Notes: a model not told the origin generated them from the letters alone. Positions 7,559 to 14,864 are shown, counted from the stretch's first letter. The stretch: 15,670 bases of DNA from an uncultured Oscillospiraceae bacterium (GCA_944385595.1 CALWXY010000020.1:1-15670), one strand, 5' to 3'. Translations and numbers: made by a program.

Positions 7559-7823
7559 CTTTGACCTCCATGAATTGCGATATCCAGAGCATCAGCTCCT
7601 CGAATACCGAGGTGTTCAAATCGTAGTAGATGTAGTTTTTCTCCCTTGTCTCAAACACCAGCCCCGCCTTTTTGAGCAGGGAGAGGTGATAGGACACGGT
7701 CGCCCCCGAGAGGCTGAACTGCGCGGCGATGTCGCCGGCCGACATTCGCCCTGAGCGGAGCAGAAGCAGAATCTCGCGCCTTATTGGATCCGACAGCGCC
7801 TTGAATGTCTCGGGAAAGCCCAA
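7536..7823 (-). CDS. sdpR: ArsR-family winged-helix repressor, SdpR-like
   Basis: A 95-residue cytoplasmic DNA-binding protein closely patterned on B. subtilis SdpR. It has an opening FKALSDPIRREIL (7-19), then MSAGDIAAQFSLSGATVSYHLSLLKKAGL (27-55) covering the helix-turn-helix, and NYIYYDLNTSVFEE, the wing and dimer helix. No ArsR metal-binding cysteine box is present. The start is TTG at 7823, because GAGGAGG (7838-7832) sits at ideal distance from it. The in-frame GTG three codons further up lies on top of the ribosome site, and no ATG fits. The C-terminus overlaps sdpI. Two long palindromes flank its promoter, so it very probably represses itself and sdpI. Confidence 0.87.
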   Translation of the reverse strand: MGFPETFKALSDPIRREILLLLRSGRMSAGDIAAQFSLSGATVSYHLSLLKKAGLVFETREKNYIYYDLNTSVFEELMLWISQFMEVKDEKETHN

Positions 7824-7842
7824 AGCCACACCTCCTCTCAAG

Positions 7843-7866
7843 CTATTTAGAAATATTTCTAAATAG
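7843..7866. promoter_or_regulatory. Operator O1 of the sdpRI operon, a perfect 24-bp palindrome
   Basis: CTATTTAGAAAT followed directly by ATTTCTAAATAG is a perfect dyad centred between 7854 and 7855. It covers the expected transcription start just downstream of the -10 of the sdpR promoter. The most likely binder is the adjacent ArsR-type protein; this is an inference. Confidence 0.8.
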
Positions 7867-7895
7867 AATATAGCACCGGCACTCCGATATGTCAA
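7867..7895 (-). promoter_or_regulatory. Sigma-A promoter of sdpRI
   Basis: On the minus strand a consensus TTGACA (7895-7890), a 17-bp spacer and TATATT (7872-7867). This is among the strongest promoters in the window, as expected for a promoter kept off by a repressor. It lies exactly between the two palindromes. Confidence 0.88.
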
Positions 7896-7897
7896 CA

Positions 7898-7923
7898 GCT
7901 ATTTCGAAAATTTTCTAAATAGC
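7898..7923. promoter_or_regulatory. Operator O2 of the sdpRI operon, a 26-bp palindrome with one mismatched pair
   Basis: GCTATTTCGAAAA followed by TTTTCTAAATAGC, a dyad broken at a single pair. It shares the outer CTATTT / AAATAG arms with O1 and lies directly upstream of the -35. The centres of O1 and O2 are 56 bp apart. Confidence 0.78.
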
Positions 7924-7927
7924 CGAC

Positions 7928-7958
7928 AAAAAACTCCGCCCGCCTTTTGGCGGGCGGA
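7928..7958 (-). terminator. Terminator of the ketopantoate-reductase-family gene
   Basis: Read on the minus strand, a 10-bp stem TCCGCCCGCC / GGCGGGCGGA (7958-7949 with 7944-7935) has an AAAA loop. It continues into a run of six or more U residues (complement of A at 7928-7933). It separates this gene from the sdpRI promoter. Confidence 0.88.
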
Positions 7959-7963
7959 CTTGG

Positions 7964-8902
7964 TTATGCGTTAAAATCGCCGTCGTTGCGCTGCTCGATG
8001 ACCTTGATCATATGCCAGAACATCTCGTTGTACGGCGTGGGAATGCCTAGCTCGCGGCCGAGGCGCATGACGGTGCCGGCGAAGATGTCGACCTCGGTGT
8101 GGCGTCCTGCCTCGACATCCTGCAGCGTGGAGGTGCGGTTCTGGGGGAGAACCTTGGCGAGGCGGGCGGGGCGTTTTTCGATGTCCTCCTCGCGCAGATC
8201 AATGCCCTTTGCCTGGGCGATGGCCAGCACCTCGCGCGCGAGCTTCTCGCGGATGAAGGTGGCGGAGTCGCTCGCGCCCTGCCAGGCCTTGTAGGGGATG
8301 CCGAGCACGGCGGAGGACTGGTTCTCACTGTCGTTGATCATGAACTTCAGCCACTTGGCCCTGACCATGTCCTCGGGCACACGGACGTTTATGCCGCACG
8401 ACTCGAACAACTCCCTGACAGCGGCGACGCGCGGGGAGACAGTCTCATTTTTCGGCTCGCCCATCTGCATGAAGGCGGTGGCGGGGTCGAAGACGGAGGA
8501 ATTGCCGTGGCGGACGGAGCTGACCATCATGAGGGACATGATGATGTTCTCACGCGGGCAGTACTCGGCGACGACGTCCTCTGCGTCGACGCCGTTGAGC
8601 GGCGCGAGAATGAGGGTGTCGGGGCCGATTTGATTTTTCATATCCTCAAGCGCGCCGCGCAGGGCCATGAACTTGGGGATGACGATAGCAAGGTCGGCAA
8701 AGCCGGTCTTGTCGGCGGGGTCGACTATGTTGAAGTCGACGCGCTCGCCGTTGGCGACGACGCCGTCGCGCCGCAGGCGCTCCGCGCGCTCGCCGCCGGC
8801 TATGACGCGCAGCTCGCAGCCCTCGGCTGTGACGAGGCGGGACGCAAGATAGGTGCCGATTGCGCCGAGGCCGATGATGGAGACAGTGGAAATCTTTTTC
8901 AT
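7964..8902 (-). CDS. 2-dehydropantoate 2-reductase (ketopantoate reductase) family protein
   Basis: NADPH-dependent reduction of 2-dehydropantoate to pantoate is the family reaction. The 312-residue product has the N-terminal Rossmann loop GLGAIG (11-16), the conserved Asn in PLNGVDAEDV (N103) and the C-terminal helical domain. The residues that line the active site of E. coli PanE are all found: Lys186 with Asn190 and Asn194 in KFMINDSEN, Ser258 in TSTLQDVEAGRHTE, and Glu270. The ATG at 8902 has a GGGAGAG ribosome site. The gene stands alone, without panB or panC, so pantoate production is plausible but another 2-oxoacid substrate is possible; I therefore leave the symbol blank. Its promoter is divergent to that of the kinase gene. 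Confidence 0.87.
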   Translation of the reverse strand: MKKISTVSIIGLGAIGTYLASRLVTAEGCELRVIAGGERAERLRRDGVVANGERVDFNIVDPADKTGFADLAIVIPKFMALRGALEDMKNQIGPDTLILAPLNGVDAEDVVAEYCPRENIIMSLMMVSSVRHGNSSVFDPATAFMQMGEPKNETVSPRVAAVRELFESCGINVRVPEDMVRAKWLKFMINDSENQSSAVLGIPYKAWQGASDSATFIREKLAREVLAIAQAKGIDLREEDIEKRPARLAKVLPQNRTSTLQDVEAGRHTEVDIFAGTVMRLGRELGIPTPYNEMFWHMIKVIEQRNDGDFNA

Positions 8903-8930
8903 TTTACTCTCCCGAAAAATTTTTTCTTAC

Positions 8931-8959
8931 ATTATAACCCCGCCAGGCCGCGCGCACAA
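8931..8959 (-). promoter_or_regulatory. Promoter of the ketopantoate-reductase-family gene
   Basis: On the minus strand TTGTGC (8959-8954), a 17-bp spacer and a perfect TATAAT (8936-8931). It is 29 bases from the ATG. Confidence 0.7.
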
Positions 8960-8964
8960 TAGCT

Positions 8965-8993
8965 TTGACAATTTTAGGCTGATGATTTACACT
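8965..8993 (+). promoter_or_regulatory. Promoter of the two-component system operon
   Basis: A perfect TTGACA (8965-8970), a 17-bp spacer and TACACT (8988-8993), 30 bases before the kinase start. Its -35 box is only five bases from the -35 of the divergent promoter. Confidence 0.72.
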
Positions 8994-9023
8994 TTTATAT
9001 TATTGGGGAACGGAGGTGCCGCC

Positions 9024-10439
9024 TTGAATCTGCGAATCAGAATACTTGCCGCCAGCACGGCCATGGTGCTGGTGTCGCTGACCGTGCTGCTGCTGGTGGG
9101 CGGCGGGGTCATAGGCAGCTTCTCGCGCGGCGACAGAACCGAGACAGTGGCTCTCGACGGCGAGCTGTTCGAGACAGCGGCGCTGCTGAACGGCTTTAAC
9201 GGCGACGATGAAGCCCTCTCGTCGGCGCTCGAGCGGCGCGGCTATACGCTGGTGATCTGCCGCGGCGGGGAGACCTCGTTCACATCTGCGAGGGACTATC
9301 AGGTCGAGCTGTACGAGAACATGTCCGGCGTCCGCTGGCGGGACGCGGCCTCGGCGCTGAGCGTCGGCAGGGTGACGGTGGTCGGCAGGAGCGCCGGAGA
9401 TTCCACTCTGCTCACAATGAGCATAGTCCCCGGAGACATAGCGCCCGGCGGACAGCCGCCGGTGCTGGGCGCATTCATATTCACGGGCCTGCTGGCATTT
9501 GTGCCGATAATCATAATGAGCCTTATATTCACCGGCGCGTTCACGCGCAGCATAATGCGCCCGTTGAACGAGCTGGCCGACGCCGCGCGCAGAGTCGAGC
9601 GCGGCGACCTCTCGAAGCCGGTGCTGATTCACGGGCGCGACGAGTTCGCCGAGGTCTGCGAGACCTTCAACAACATGCAGCTGCATTTGAGCCTTGAGCG
9701 CGACAGGAACGAGGCCTACGAGAAGGCGAGAACCGAGCTGGTGAGCGGCATATCGCACGACCTGCGCACCCCGCTCACCGCGGTGAAGGGCTGCATCAAG
9801 GGCCTGCAGGACGGCGTCGCAAAGACGCCGGAGAAGCGCGAGCAGTACCTGGGCGTCGCCTACGAGCGCGCCTGCGAGATGGAGGAGCTGCTGGCGAAGC
9901 TGCTTGATTTCTCCCGTCTCGAGACCGGGCAGATTCCGCTTGAGCTGCGCCGCTGCGAGCTGGGCGCATTTGCCGCCGACTACGCCGCGCAGCTCCGATT
10001 GGAGACGGAGGGGCGCGACATCACGGTGGAGACCGAGATTGAGCCGGGTAACCACGAGGTGCTGGCCGACAGGGCGCAGCTGCGCCGCGTGCTGGTGAAT
10101 CTGGCGGACAACTCGCTCAAATACGGCGAGGTCAGCCCGCTGCGCATACGCATATCCGTCTACTCGGACAGGGACGGCGAGCACATCCGCTTCACGGACA
10201 ACGGCAAAGGCGTGCCGCGGAGCCAGCTGCGCAAGGTGTTCGACGAGTTCTGGCGCGGCGACTCCGCGCGCAGCAGCCGCAACGCCGCGGGCAGCGGCCT
10301 CGGCCTGCACATAGTGAAATTCATAGTCGAGTCGCACGGCGGCAGCGTCCGCGCGCTGCTCGACGGCGGCTTCGGCATAGATATCTGCCTGCCCCGCGCG
10401 GCTGAAAGGGTGGTCGGGAATGAAAATACTCATAGTTGA
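9024..10439 (+). CDS. Sensor histidine kinase, membrane-bound
   Basis: A 471-residue sensor that phosphorylates the regulator encoded next. It has membrane segments at about 8-30 and 147-172 with an extracellular domain of about 115 residues between them, then a HAMP linker (about 173-225). The HisKA H-box is SGISHDLRTP (phosphoacceptor His245), the N-box is around ADNSLKYGE (361-369), G1 is DNGKGVP (392-398), the F-box is FDEFWRGD and G2 is GSGLGLHIV (423-431). All catalytic boxes are intact. The start is TTG at 9024, five bases after GGAGGTG (9012-9018). A further in-frame ATG upstream overlaps the promoter and is rejected. The sensor domain matches no ligand-binding family I recognise. The C-terminus overlaps the regulator gene by 20 bases. 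Confidence 0.94.
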   Translation: MNLRIRILAASTAMVLVSLTVLLLVGGGVIGSFSRGDRTETVALDGELFETAALLNGFNGDDEALSSALERRGYTLVICRGGETSFTSARDYQVELYENMSGVRWRDAASALSVGRVTVVGRSAGDSTLLTMSIVPGDIAPGGQPPVLGAFIFTGLLAFVPIIIMSLIFTGAFTRSIMRPLNELADAARRVERGDLSKPVLIHGRDEFAEVCETFNNMQLHLSLERDRNEAYEKARTELVSGISHDLRTPLTAVKGCIKGLQDGVAKTPEKREQYLGVAYERACEMEELLAKLLDFSRLETGQIPLELRRCELGAFAADYAAQLRLETEGRDITVETEIEPGNHEVLADRAQLRRVLVNLADNSLKYGEVSPLRIRISVYSDRDGEHIRFTDNGKGVPRSQLRKVFDEFWRGDSARSSRNAAGSGLGLHIVKFIVESHGGSVRALLDGGFGIDICLPRAAERVVGNENTHS

Positions 10440-11109
10440 GGACGACAGGGACATAGCCATGCTCGAGCGCGATTATCTCGAGATGAGCGACTTTGAGACG
10501 GAAATTATCGCCGACGGCGCCGAGGCCGAGCGCGCCATACTGGCGGGCGGCTTCGACCTCGTCCTGCTGGATCTGATGCTCCCCGGCAAGAGCGGCATAG
10601 ATGTCTGCCGCACGGTGCGCGAGCTGGTGGACGTGCCCATACTGATGGTAACGGCGATGGACGAGTCCGCCGACAAAATACGCGGCCTCGGCCTGGGCGC
10701 CGACGACTACATAGTGAAGCCCTTCGACCCCGCCGAGCTTGTGGCGAGAGTGAGGGCACACCTGGCGCGCTACGAGCGGCTCACAGGCTCGCGCCACAGC
10801 AGCGGGCACATCTCGGCGTCCGGGCTCGACATCTACCCCGGCGAGCACAGGGTGCTGCGCGGGGAGGAGGAGCTGCGCCTGCCGAACAGGGAGTTCGAGC
10901 TGCTGCTGTTCCTCGCCGAGAACCCCAACGTCGTGTTCTCAAAGGAGCAGCTGTTCCAGAAGCTATGGGGCAGCGAATACGTCGGCGACAGCGCCACAGT
11001 GGCCGTGCACATAAACCGCCTGCGCGAGAAGATAGAGCCTGAGCCGAAGAATCCGCGAATAATAGAGACGGTCTGGGGCGCGGGCTACCGCTTCCGGGCA
11101 GAAATATGA
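10420..11109 (+). CDS. OmpR/PhoB-family response regulator
   Basis: A 229-residue cytoplasmic transcription regulator. The receiver domain (1-120) has the acidic pair in VEDDRD (7-11), the phosphoacceptor Asp51 in LLDLMLPG, Thr78 and Lys100 in YIVKPFDP. The C-terminal winged helix (about 130-226) shows LPNREFELLLFLAENPN, FSKEQLFQKLWG, VAVHINRLREKI and the closing VWGAGYRFR. It is translated with overlap from the kinase gene and is surely its partner. Likely targets include the export operon that begins 131 bases downstream, where repeated motifs lie in the promoter region; this is an inference from position. Confidence 0.95.
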   Translation: MKILIVEDDRDIAMLERDYLEMSDFETEIIADGAEAERAILAGGFDLVLLDLMLPGKSGIDVCRTVRELVDVPILMVTAMDESADKIRGLGLGADDYIVKPFDPAELVARVRAHLARYERLTGSRHSSGHISASGLDIYPGEHRVLRGEEELRLPNREFELLLFLAENPNVVFSKEQLFQKLWGSEYVGDSATVAVHINRLREKIEPEPKNPRIIETVWGAGYRFRAEI

Positions 11110-11111
11110 AT

Positions 11112-11148
11112 AAAATCGCCGCCGTTGACTACGGCGGTGATTTTCTTT
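11112..11148 (+). terminator. Terminator of the two-component system operon
   Basis: A 14-bp stem AAAATCGCCGCCGT (11112-11125) / ACGGCGGTGATTTT (11131-11144) with one G-U pair and loop TGACT, continuing into TTTTCTTT. It begins two bases after the regulator's stop codon and separates the pair from the export genes. Confidence 0.85.
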
Positions 11149-11178
11149 GTGAAAGTTTATATAAAATTTAAGGTTGCG

Positions 11179-11209
11179 TTGTCAGCAATTAACAATTAAC
11201 TCATATACT
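11179..11209 (+). promoter_or_regulatory. Probable promoter of the macA-like operon with a tandem AATTAAC repeat
   Basis: TATACT (11204-11209) is a good -10. The best -35 is TTGTCA (11179-11184), at a long 19-bp spacing, as is common for activator-dependent promoters. Two adjacent AATTAAC copies (11187-11193, 11194-11200) fill the spacer. An inverted repeat CTTTCGC / GCGAAAG (11208-11214 / 11223-11229) covers the expected start site and reaches the ribosome site. Confidence 0.5.
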
Positions 11210-11240
11210 TTCGCCATATCAAGCGAAAGGAAGTTGCACA

Positions 11241-12929
11241 ATGAAGCTTCTCAACAGAGCGCCGAAGGAAGCTCCCGAGGAGGGGACGGTTAAAACCGCC
11301 CGCCGCAGGCCGACGCGCCGCCAGATTATAGCCGGAGTCGCGGTGATAGCCGTGGCCGTCGCGGCGGTGAGCCTCTGGCCGCGCAATAAGCAGCCGCAGA
11401 CGCAGGAGAGCGCCTATGTCACCACCCAGGTCGCGAGGCGCGATATCACAAGCTCGCTCACCGGCAGCGGCTCGCTCGCGGCGGCGAACTCCTACACCGT
11501 GACCTCCATGGTCGAGGGCGAGATACTCTCGGCGGATTTCGAGGAGGGCGACATCGTCGAGAAGGACAGCGTACTCTACGAGATAGACAGCGCCGACGCG
11601 GCGGGCAATATAGAGACTAGCGAGATGAGCCTCTCATCCAGCCAGCGCAGCTACCAGAACGCGCTTGAGCAGATGTCCGACCTCACGGTCAAGGCGCCGG
11701 TGCAGGGTACGCTGGTGTCGCTGGACGTCTCCGTCGGCGACGAGGTGAATGCGGGCCAGACCATAGGCACGATACGCGACAGCAGCGTGATGACGCTGAA
11801 AGTCGACTTCCCGTCCGACGCGGCGCAGAGCTTCTATGTGAGCCAGAGCGCCACCGTGACGCTCGACAGCACCTTCGAGACCCTCTCGGCAACGGTCAGT
11901 CACGTCTCCGCGAGCGACACCGTTGCCACGGGCAACAGCATTGTCCGCACCGTGACTCTCGAGGTGCAGAACCCCGGCGCGCTCTCCACCGGCCAGCGCG
12001 CCACCGCAGAGATCGACGGCATAGGCAGCAGCTCCAGCTCGACCTTTGAGTACCGCGAGGAGCGCAGCGTCACCGCCGCTGTCTCCGGCGAGGTGATATC
12101 CGTCTCCGCCGCCGAGGGCGACTGGCTCTCGGAGGGGCAGACCATACTCCAGCTCAGCAGCGACAGCGTGAGCGACTCCGTCCAGAGCCAGGCCGAATCG
12201 CTGCGCCGGGCTGAGATCTCGCTCGAGAACGCCGAGAAAACCCTTGAGAACTACACCATAACCTCGCCAATCTCCGGCACGGTCACCGAAAAGGCCTACA
12301 ACGCGGGCGAGAACGCCGAGCAGGGCAAGACCCTCTGCACCATCTACGACCTCAGCTACCTCACAATCACGCTGAACGTCGACGAGCTGGATATCTCCGA
12401 CGTCGAGGTCGGCCAGAGCGTTGTGATAACTGCGGACGCCGTCGAGGGCAAGGTCTATAACGGCACCGTGACCAAGGTGAGCGTTGTAGGTACGACCAGC
12501 GGCGCCTACACCAGCTACCCGGTGACCATCCGGATAGACGACACGGAGGGACTCCTGCCCGGAATGAATGTCGACGCGACGATAGTCGTTGAGAGCGCGG
12601 AGGATGTGTTGGCCATACCGATAACCGCTCTTGAGCGCGGCAACCTCGTGATGATTACCGCCGATTCCCCCAGCGCGGAGAACGCCGTCGAGGCCGAGGC
12701 GCCGGAGGGCTATGTGTATGTCGAGGTGACCACCGGCGTCAGCGACGACGACTACATAGAGGTGACCTCCGGCCTCACCGAGGGCGACACCGTGGTCTAC
12801 ACGCCGTCCGCCGATTCCGGCACCAGCGACTTTATGATGATGGGCGGCATGGGCGGCATGGGCGGCCAGATGCCCAGCGGCGGAGCGCCGGGCGGCGCGC
12901 CCAACGGAGGGCCCGGAGGAGGCTTCTGA
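11241..12929 (+). CDS. Efflux adaptor of the MacA/HlyD (membrane fusion protein) type with two lipoyl-like modules
   Basis: Links an ABC exporter to the cell envelope. The product has 562 residues: a basic cytoplasmic start, one membrane anchor (about 29-46), then a long outside part. Two sets of lipoyl-like halves are visible. Set one is at 84-118 (VEGEILSADFEEGDIVEKDS) and 148-178 (APVQGTLVSLDVSVGDEV). Set two is at 276-306 (VSGEVISVSAAEGDWLSEG) and 337-368 (SPISGTVTEKAYNAGENAEQG). Each pair is joined by a short helical linker and followed by a beta-barrel-like region. Ordinary MacA is about 370-400 residues with one such set, so this looks duplicated. The C-terminus (531-562) is a Met/Gly/Pro-rich tail. 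The ATG at 11241 follows GAAAGGAAG. The ATPase gene starts one base after its stop. Confidence 0.87.
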   Translation: MKLLNRAPKEAPEEGTVKTARRRPTRRQIIAGVAVIAVAVAAVSLWPRNKQPQTQESAYVTTQVARRDITSSLTGSGSLAAANSYTVTSMVEGEILSADFEEGDIVEKDSVLYEIDSADAAGNIETSEMSLSSSQRSYQNALEQMSDLTVKAPVQGTLVSLDVSVGDEVNAGQTIGTIRDSSVMTLKVDFPSDAAQSFYVSQSATVTLDSTFETLSATVSHVSASDTVATGNSIVRTVTLEVQNPGALSTGQRATAEIDGIGSSSSSTFEYREERSVTAAVSGEVISVSAAEGDWLSEGQTILQLSSDSVSDSVQSQAESLRRAEISLENAEKTLENYTITSPISGTVTEKAYNAGENAEQGKTLCTIYDLSYLTITLNVDELDISDVEVGQSVVITADAVEGKVYNGTVTKVSVVGTTSGAYTSYPVTIRIDDTEGLLPGMNVDATIVVESAEDVLAIPITALERGNLVMITADSPSAENAVEAEAPEGYVYVEVTTGVSDDDYIEVTSGLTEGDTVVYTPSADSGTSDFMMMGGMGGMGGQMPSGGAPGGAPNGGPGGGF

Positions 12930-12930
12930 T

Positions 12931-13671
12931 ATGAGCGCACTCATAGAGTTTCAGAAGGTCTCGAAAATATATAAGATGGGCGACGCCACGGTGGTCGCCG
13001 CAAACGAGATATCCATGCGCATACAAAAGGGCGAGTTCGTCTCGATAGTCGGCTCATCCGGCTCCGGCAAGTCGACCTGCATGAACATAATCGGCTGCCT
13101 GGACGTCCCGACCAGCGGGACATACCTGCTCGACGGGCGGGACGTTGGAAGCATGAACAAAAATGAGCTGGCGGAGATACGCAACAAAATGCTGGGCTTC
13201 ATATTCCAGCAGTACAATCTCCTGCCGAAGCTGAACATACTTGAGAACGTCGAGGTGCCGCTGATGTATAGAGGCGTCCCAAGGGCGAAGCGGCACGAGC
13301 TGGCAAAGGCGGCGCTGGAGAAGGTCGGCCTCGGCGACAAGCTCCGCCACAGACCGAGCCAGCTCTCCGGCGGCCAGCAGCAGCGCGTCTCCATAGCGCG
13401 CGCCCTTGCGGGCGACCCCGCCGTGATACTCGCCGACGAGCCGACAGGCGCGCTCGACTCCCGCACCGGCAGAGAGGTGCTCGCCATGCTGCAGGAGCTG
13501 CACAATCAGGGGCACACCGTCGTGCTGATAACGCACGACAACAGCATAGCCGTCGAGGCGGAGCGGATAATCCGGCTTGAGGACGGCAACGTCGTCTACG
13601 ACGGCCCCTCCGACGCGCCGGAGGCCGTGGTCACGGCGCGCAAGCGCGAAAAAGGGGCGGTGGGGCAATGA
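12931..13671 (+). CDS. MacB-type ABC transporter ATP-binding protein
   Basis: Cytoplasmic ATPase of a MacB/LolD-like exporter, 246 residues. Walker A is GSSGSGKST (41-49), the Q-loop is FQQYNLLPK (Q93), the ABC signature is LSGGQQQR (145-152), Walker B is VILADE (165-170) followed by PTGALDS, and the H-loop His is 202 in LITHD. The LSGGQQQRVSIARAL and PTGALDS forms are characteristic of the MacB/FtsE/LolD group. In Gram-negative MacB this domain is fused to the permease; here it is a separate protein, the usual Firmicute arrangement. The ribosome site GGAGGAGG lies inside the end of the adaptor gene. The stop overlaps the permease start (ATGA). Confidence 0.95.
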   Translation: MSALIEFQKVSKIYKMGDATVVAANEISMRIQKGEFVSIVGSSGSGKSTCMNIIGCLDVPTSGTYLLDGRDVGSMNKNELAEIRNKMLGFIFQQYNLLPKLNILENVEVPLMYRGVPRAKRHELAKAALEKVGLGDKLRHRPSQLSGGQQQRVSIARALAGDPAVILADEPTGALDSRTGREVLAMLQELHNQGHTVVLITHDNSIAVEAERIIRLEDGNVVYDGPSDAPEAVVTARKREKGAVGQ

Positions 13672-14864
13672 AAATCACAGAGGCATTCACCCTGGCGCTC
13701 AAGAATATCAGGACGAGCAAGATGCGCACCTTCCTAACCATGCTCGGCATAATCATAGGCGTCATGGCCGTCATAGTCATAGTAGGACTCGGCAACGGCC
13801 TCTCGAACTACGTCACCGAGAGCTTCTCAAGCCTCGGCACGAATACGCTCACTGTCTCGGTCAGCGGGCGCGGCAGCTCGACGCGCAACGTCTCCGTCGA
13901 CCAGATGTATGAGCTGGTCGACGAGAACAGCGAGTACCTCGAGTACATCTCGCCGACGGTGAACGTGAGCGGCGGCGTGCGAATAGACGGCGAGCAGCTC
14001 TACTACACGAGCACCACAGGCGTGGGCGAGGACTACTTCAAGATCAAAAACTACACCGTCGCTTCCGGGCGCGGGATAAGCTTCGGTGATATCGACCAGC
14101 GCAAGAGCGTCTGCGTCATAGGCGCCTACCTGAACGACACATATTTCGGAGGCAGCGGAGTCGGCGAGACGCTGCGCGTCGGCGGCAGGATGTTCACAGT
14201 CGTCGGCGTGCTCGAGGCATCGAGCAGCGAGCCGGAGGAGGGCGGCACCGACGACGCCGTCTACATCCCGTATTCGACGGCGGCGCGCCTCTCAGGCACG
14301 ACCATAAACAGCTACACGATAACCATGCGCAGCGAGGACTACGCGAGCGAGAGCAAGGCCGTCCTCGAAGACGCCCTCCTGGAGATTTTCGGCGACTCGG
14401 ACTCCTACAGCGTCATCAGCATGAGCGAGATGCTTGAGAGCATGACCAGCATGATAAACGTGCTGGTGTACGTCCTCGCGGGCATAGCGGCGATATCGCT
14501 GCTGGTCGGCGGCATAGGCATAATGAACATCATGCTGGTGTCCGTCACGGAGCGGACGCGCGAGATAGGCGTGCGCAAATCCCTCGGCGCGAAGGAGCGC
14601 TACATACTTGAGCAGTTCATCATAGAGGCCGCGGTTACCTCGGCGCTGGGCGGCTCGCTCGGCATAGTGCTCGGCTACGGGCTCTCGGCCATAGCGAGCA
14701 CGGTGGCGAGCTCGGCCATAGGCTCGAGCTTTACCGTCGACCCCGGACTGAGCGCCGTCATGCTGGCATTCGGCATCTCCGCCGGCATAGGCGTGCTGTT
14801 CGGCTTCCTCCCGGCGCGCAAGGCCGCCAGGCTCAACCCCATAGAAGCCCTGCATTTTGACTGA
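13668..14864 (+). CDS. MacB/FtsX-type ABC transporter permease
   Basis: Membrane subunit of the exporter, 398 residues. It has one N-terminal membrane helix (about 21-43, in LTMLGIIIGVMAVIVIVGLG) and an extracellular MacB periplasmic-core-like domain (about 44-260). Three C-terminal helices (about 264-290, 318-344, 361-382) form the FtsX domain. The family hallmarks GGIGIMNIMLVSVTERTREIG (281-301), KSLGAK and PARKAARLNPIEAL (382-395) are present. MacB-type pumps work by mechanotransmission, pulling substrate from the outer face of the membrane rather than carrying it through. Substrates of relatives include antimicrobial peptides, lipoproteins and signal peptides; which applies here cannot be read. 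Confidence 0.94.
   Translation: MKITEAFTLALKNIRTSKMRTFLTMLGIIIGVMAVIVIVGLGNGLSNYVTESFSSLGTNTLTVSVSGRGSSTRNVSVDQMYELVDENSEYLEYISPTVNVSGGVRIDGEQLYYTSTTGVGEDYFKIKNYTVASGRGISFGDIDQRKSVCVIGAYLNDTYFGGSGVGETLRVGGRMFTVVGVLEASSSEPEEGGTDDAVYIPYSTAARLSGTTINSYTITMRSEDYASESKAVLEDALLEIFGDSDSYSVISMSEMLESMTSMINVLVYVLAGIAAISLLVGGIGIMNIMLVSVTERTREIGVRKSLGAKERYILEQFIIEAAVTSALGGSLGIVLGYGLSAIASTVASSAIGSSFTVDPGLSAVMLAFGISAGIGVLFGFLPARKAARLNPIEALHFD

Noticed and set aside
9000..10460. Long minus-strand ORF of 486 codons opposite the histidine kinase
   Set aside because: Shadow frame with repetitive, Ala/His/Arg-rich composition; all kinase motifs are on the plus strand.
11634..12944. Minus-strand ORF of 436 codons opposite the adaptor gene
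   Set aside because: Shadow frame; the adaptor is supported by lipoyl motifs, ribosome site and operon context.
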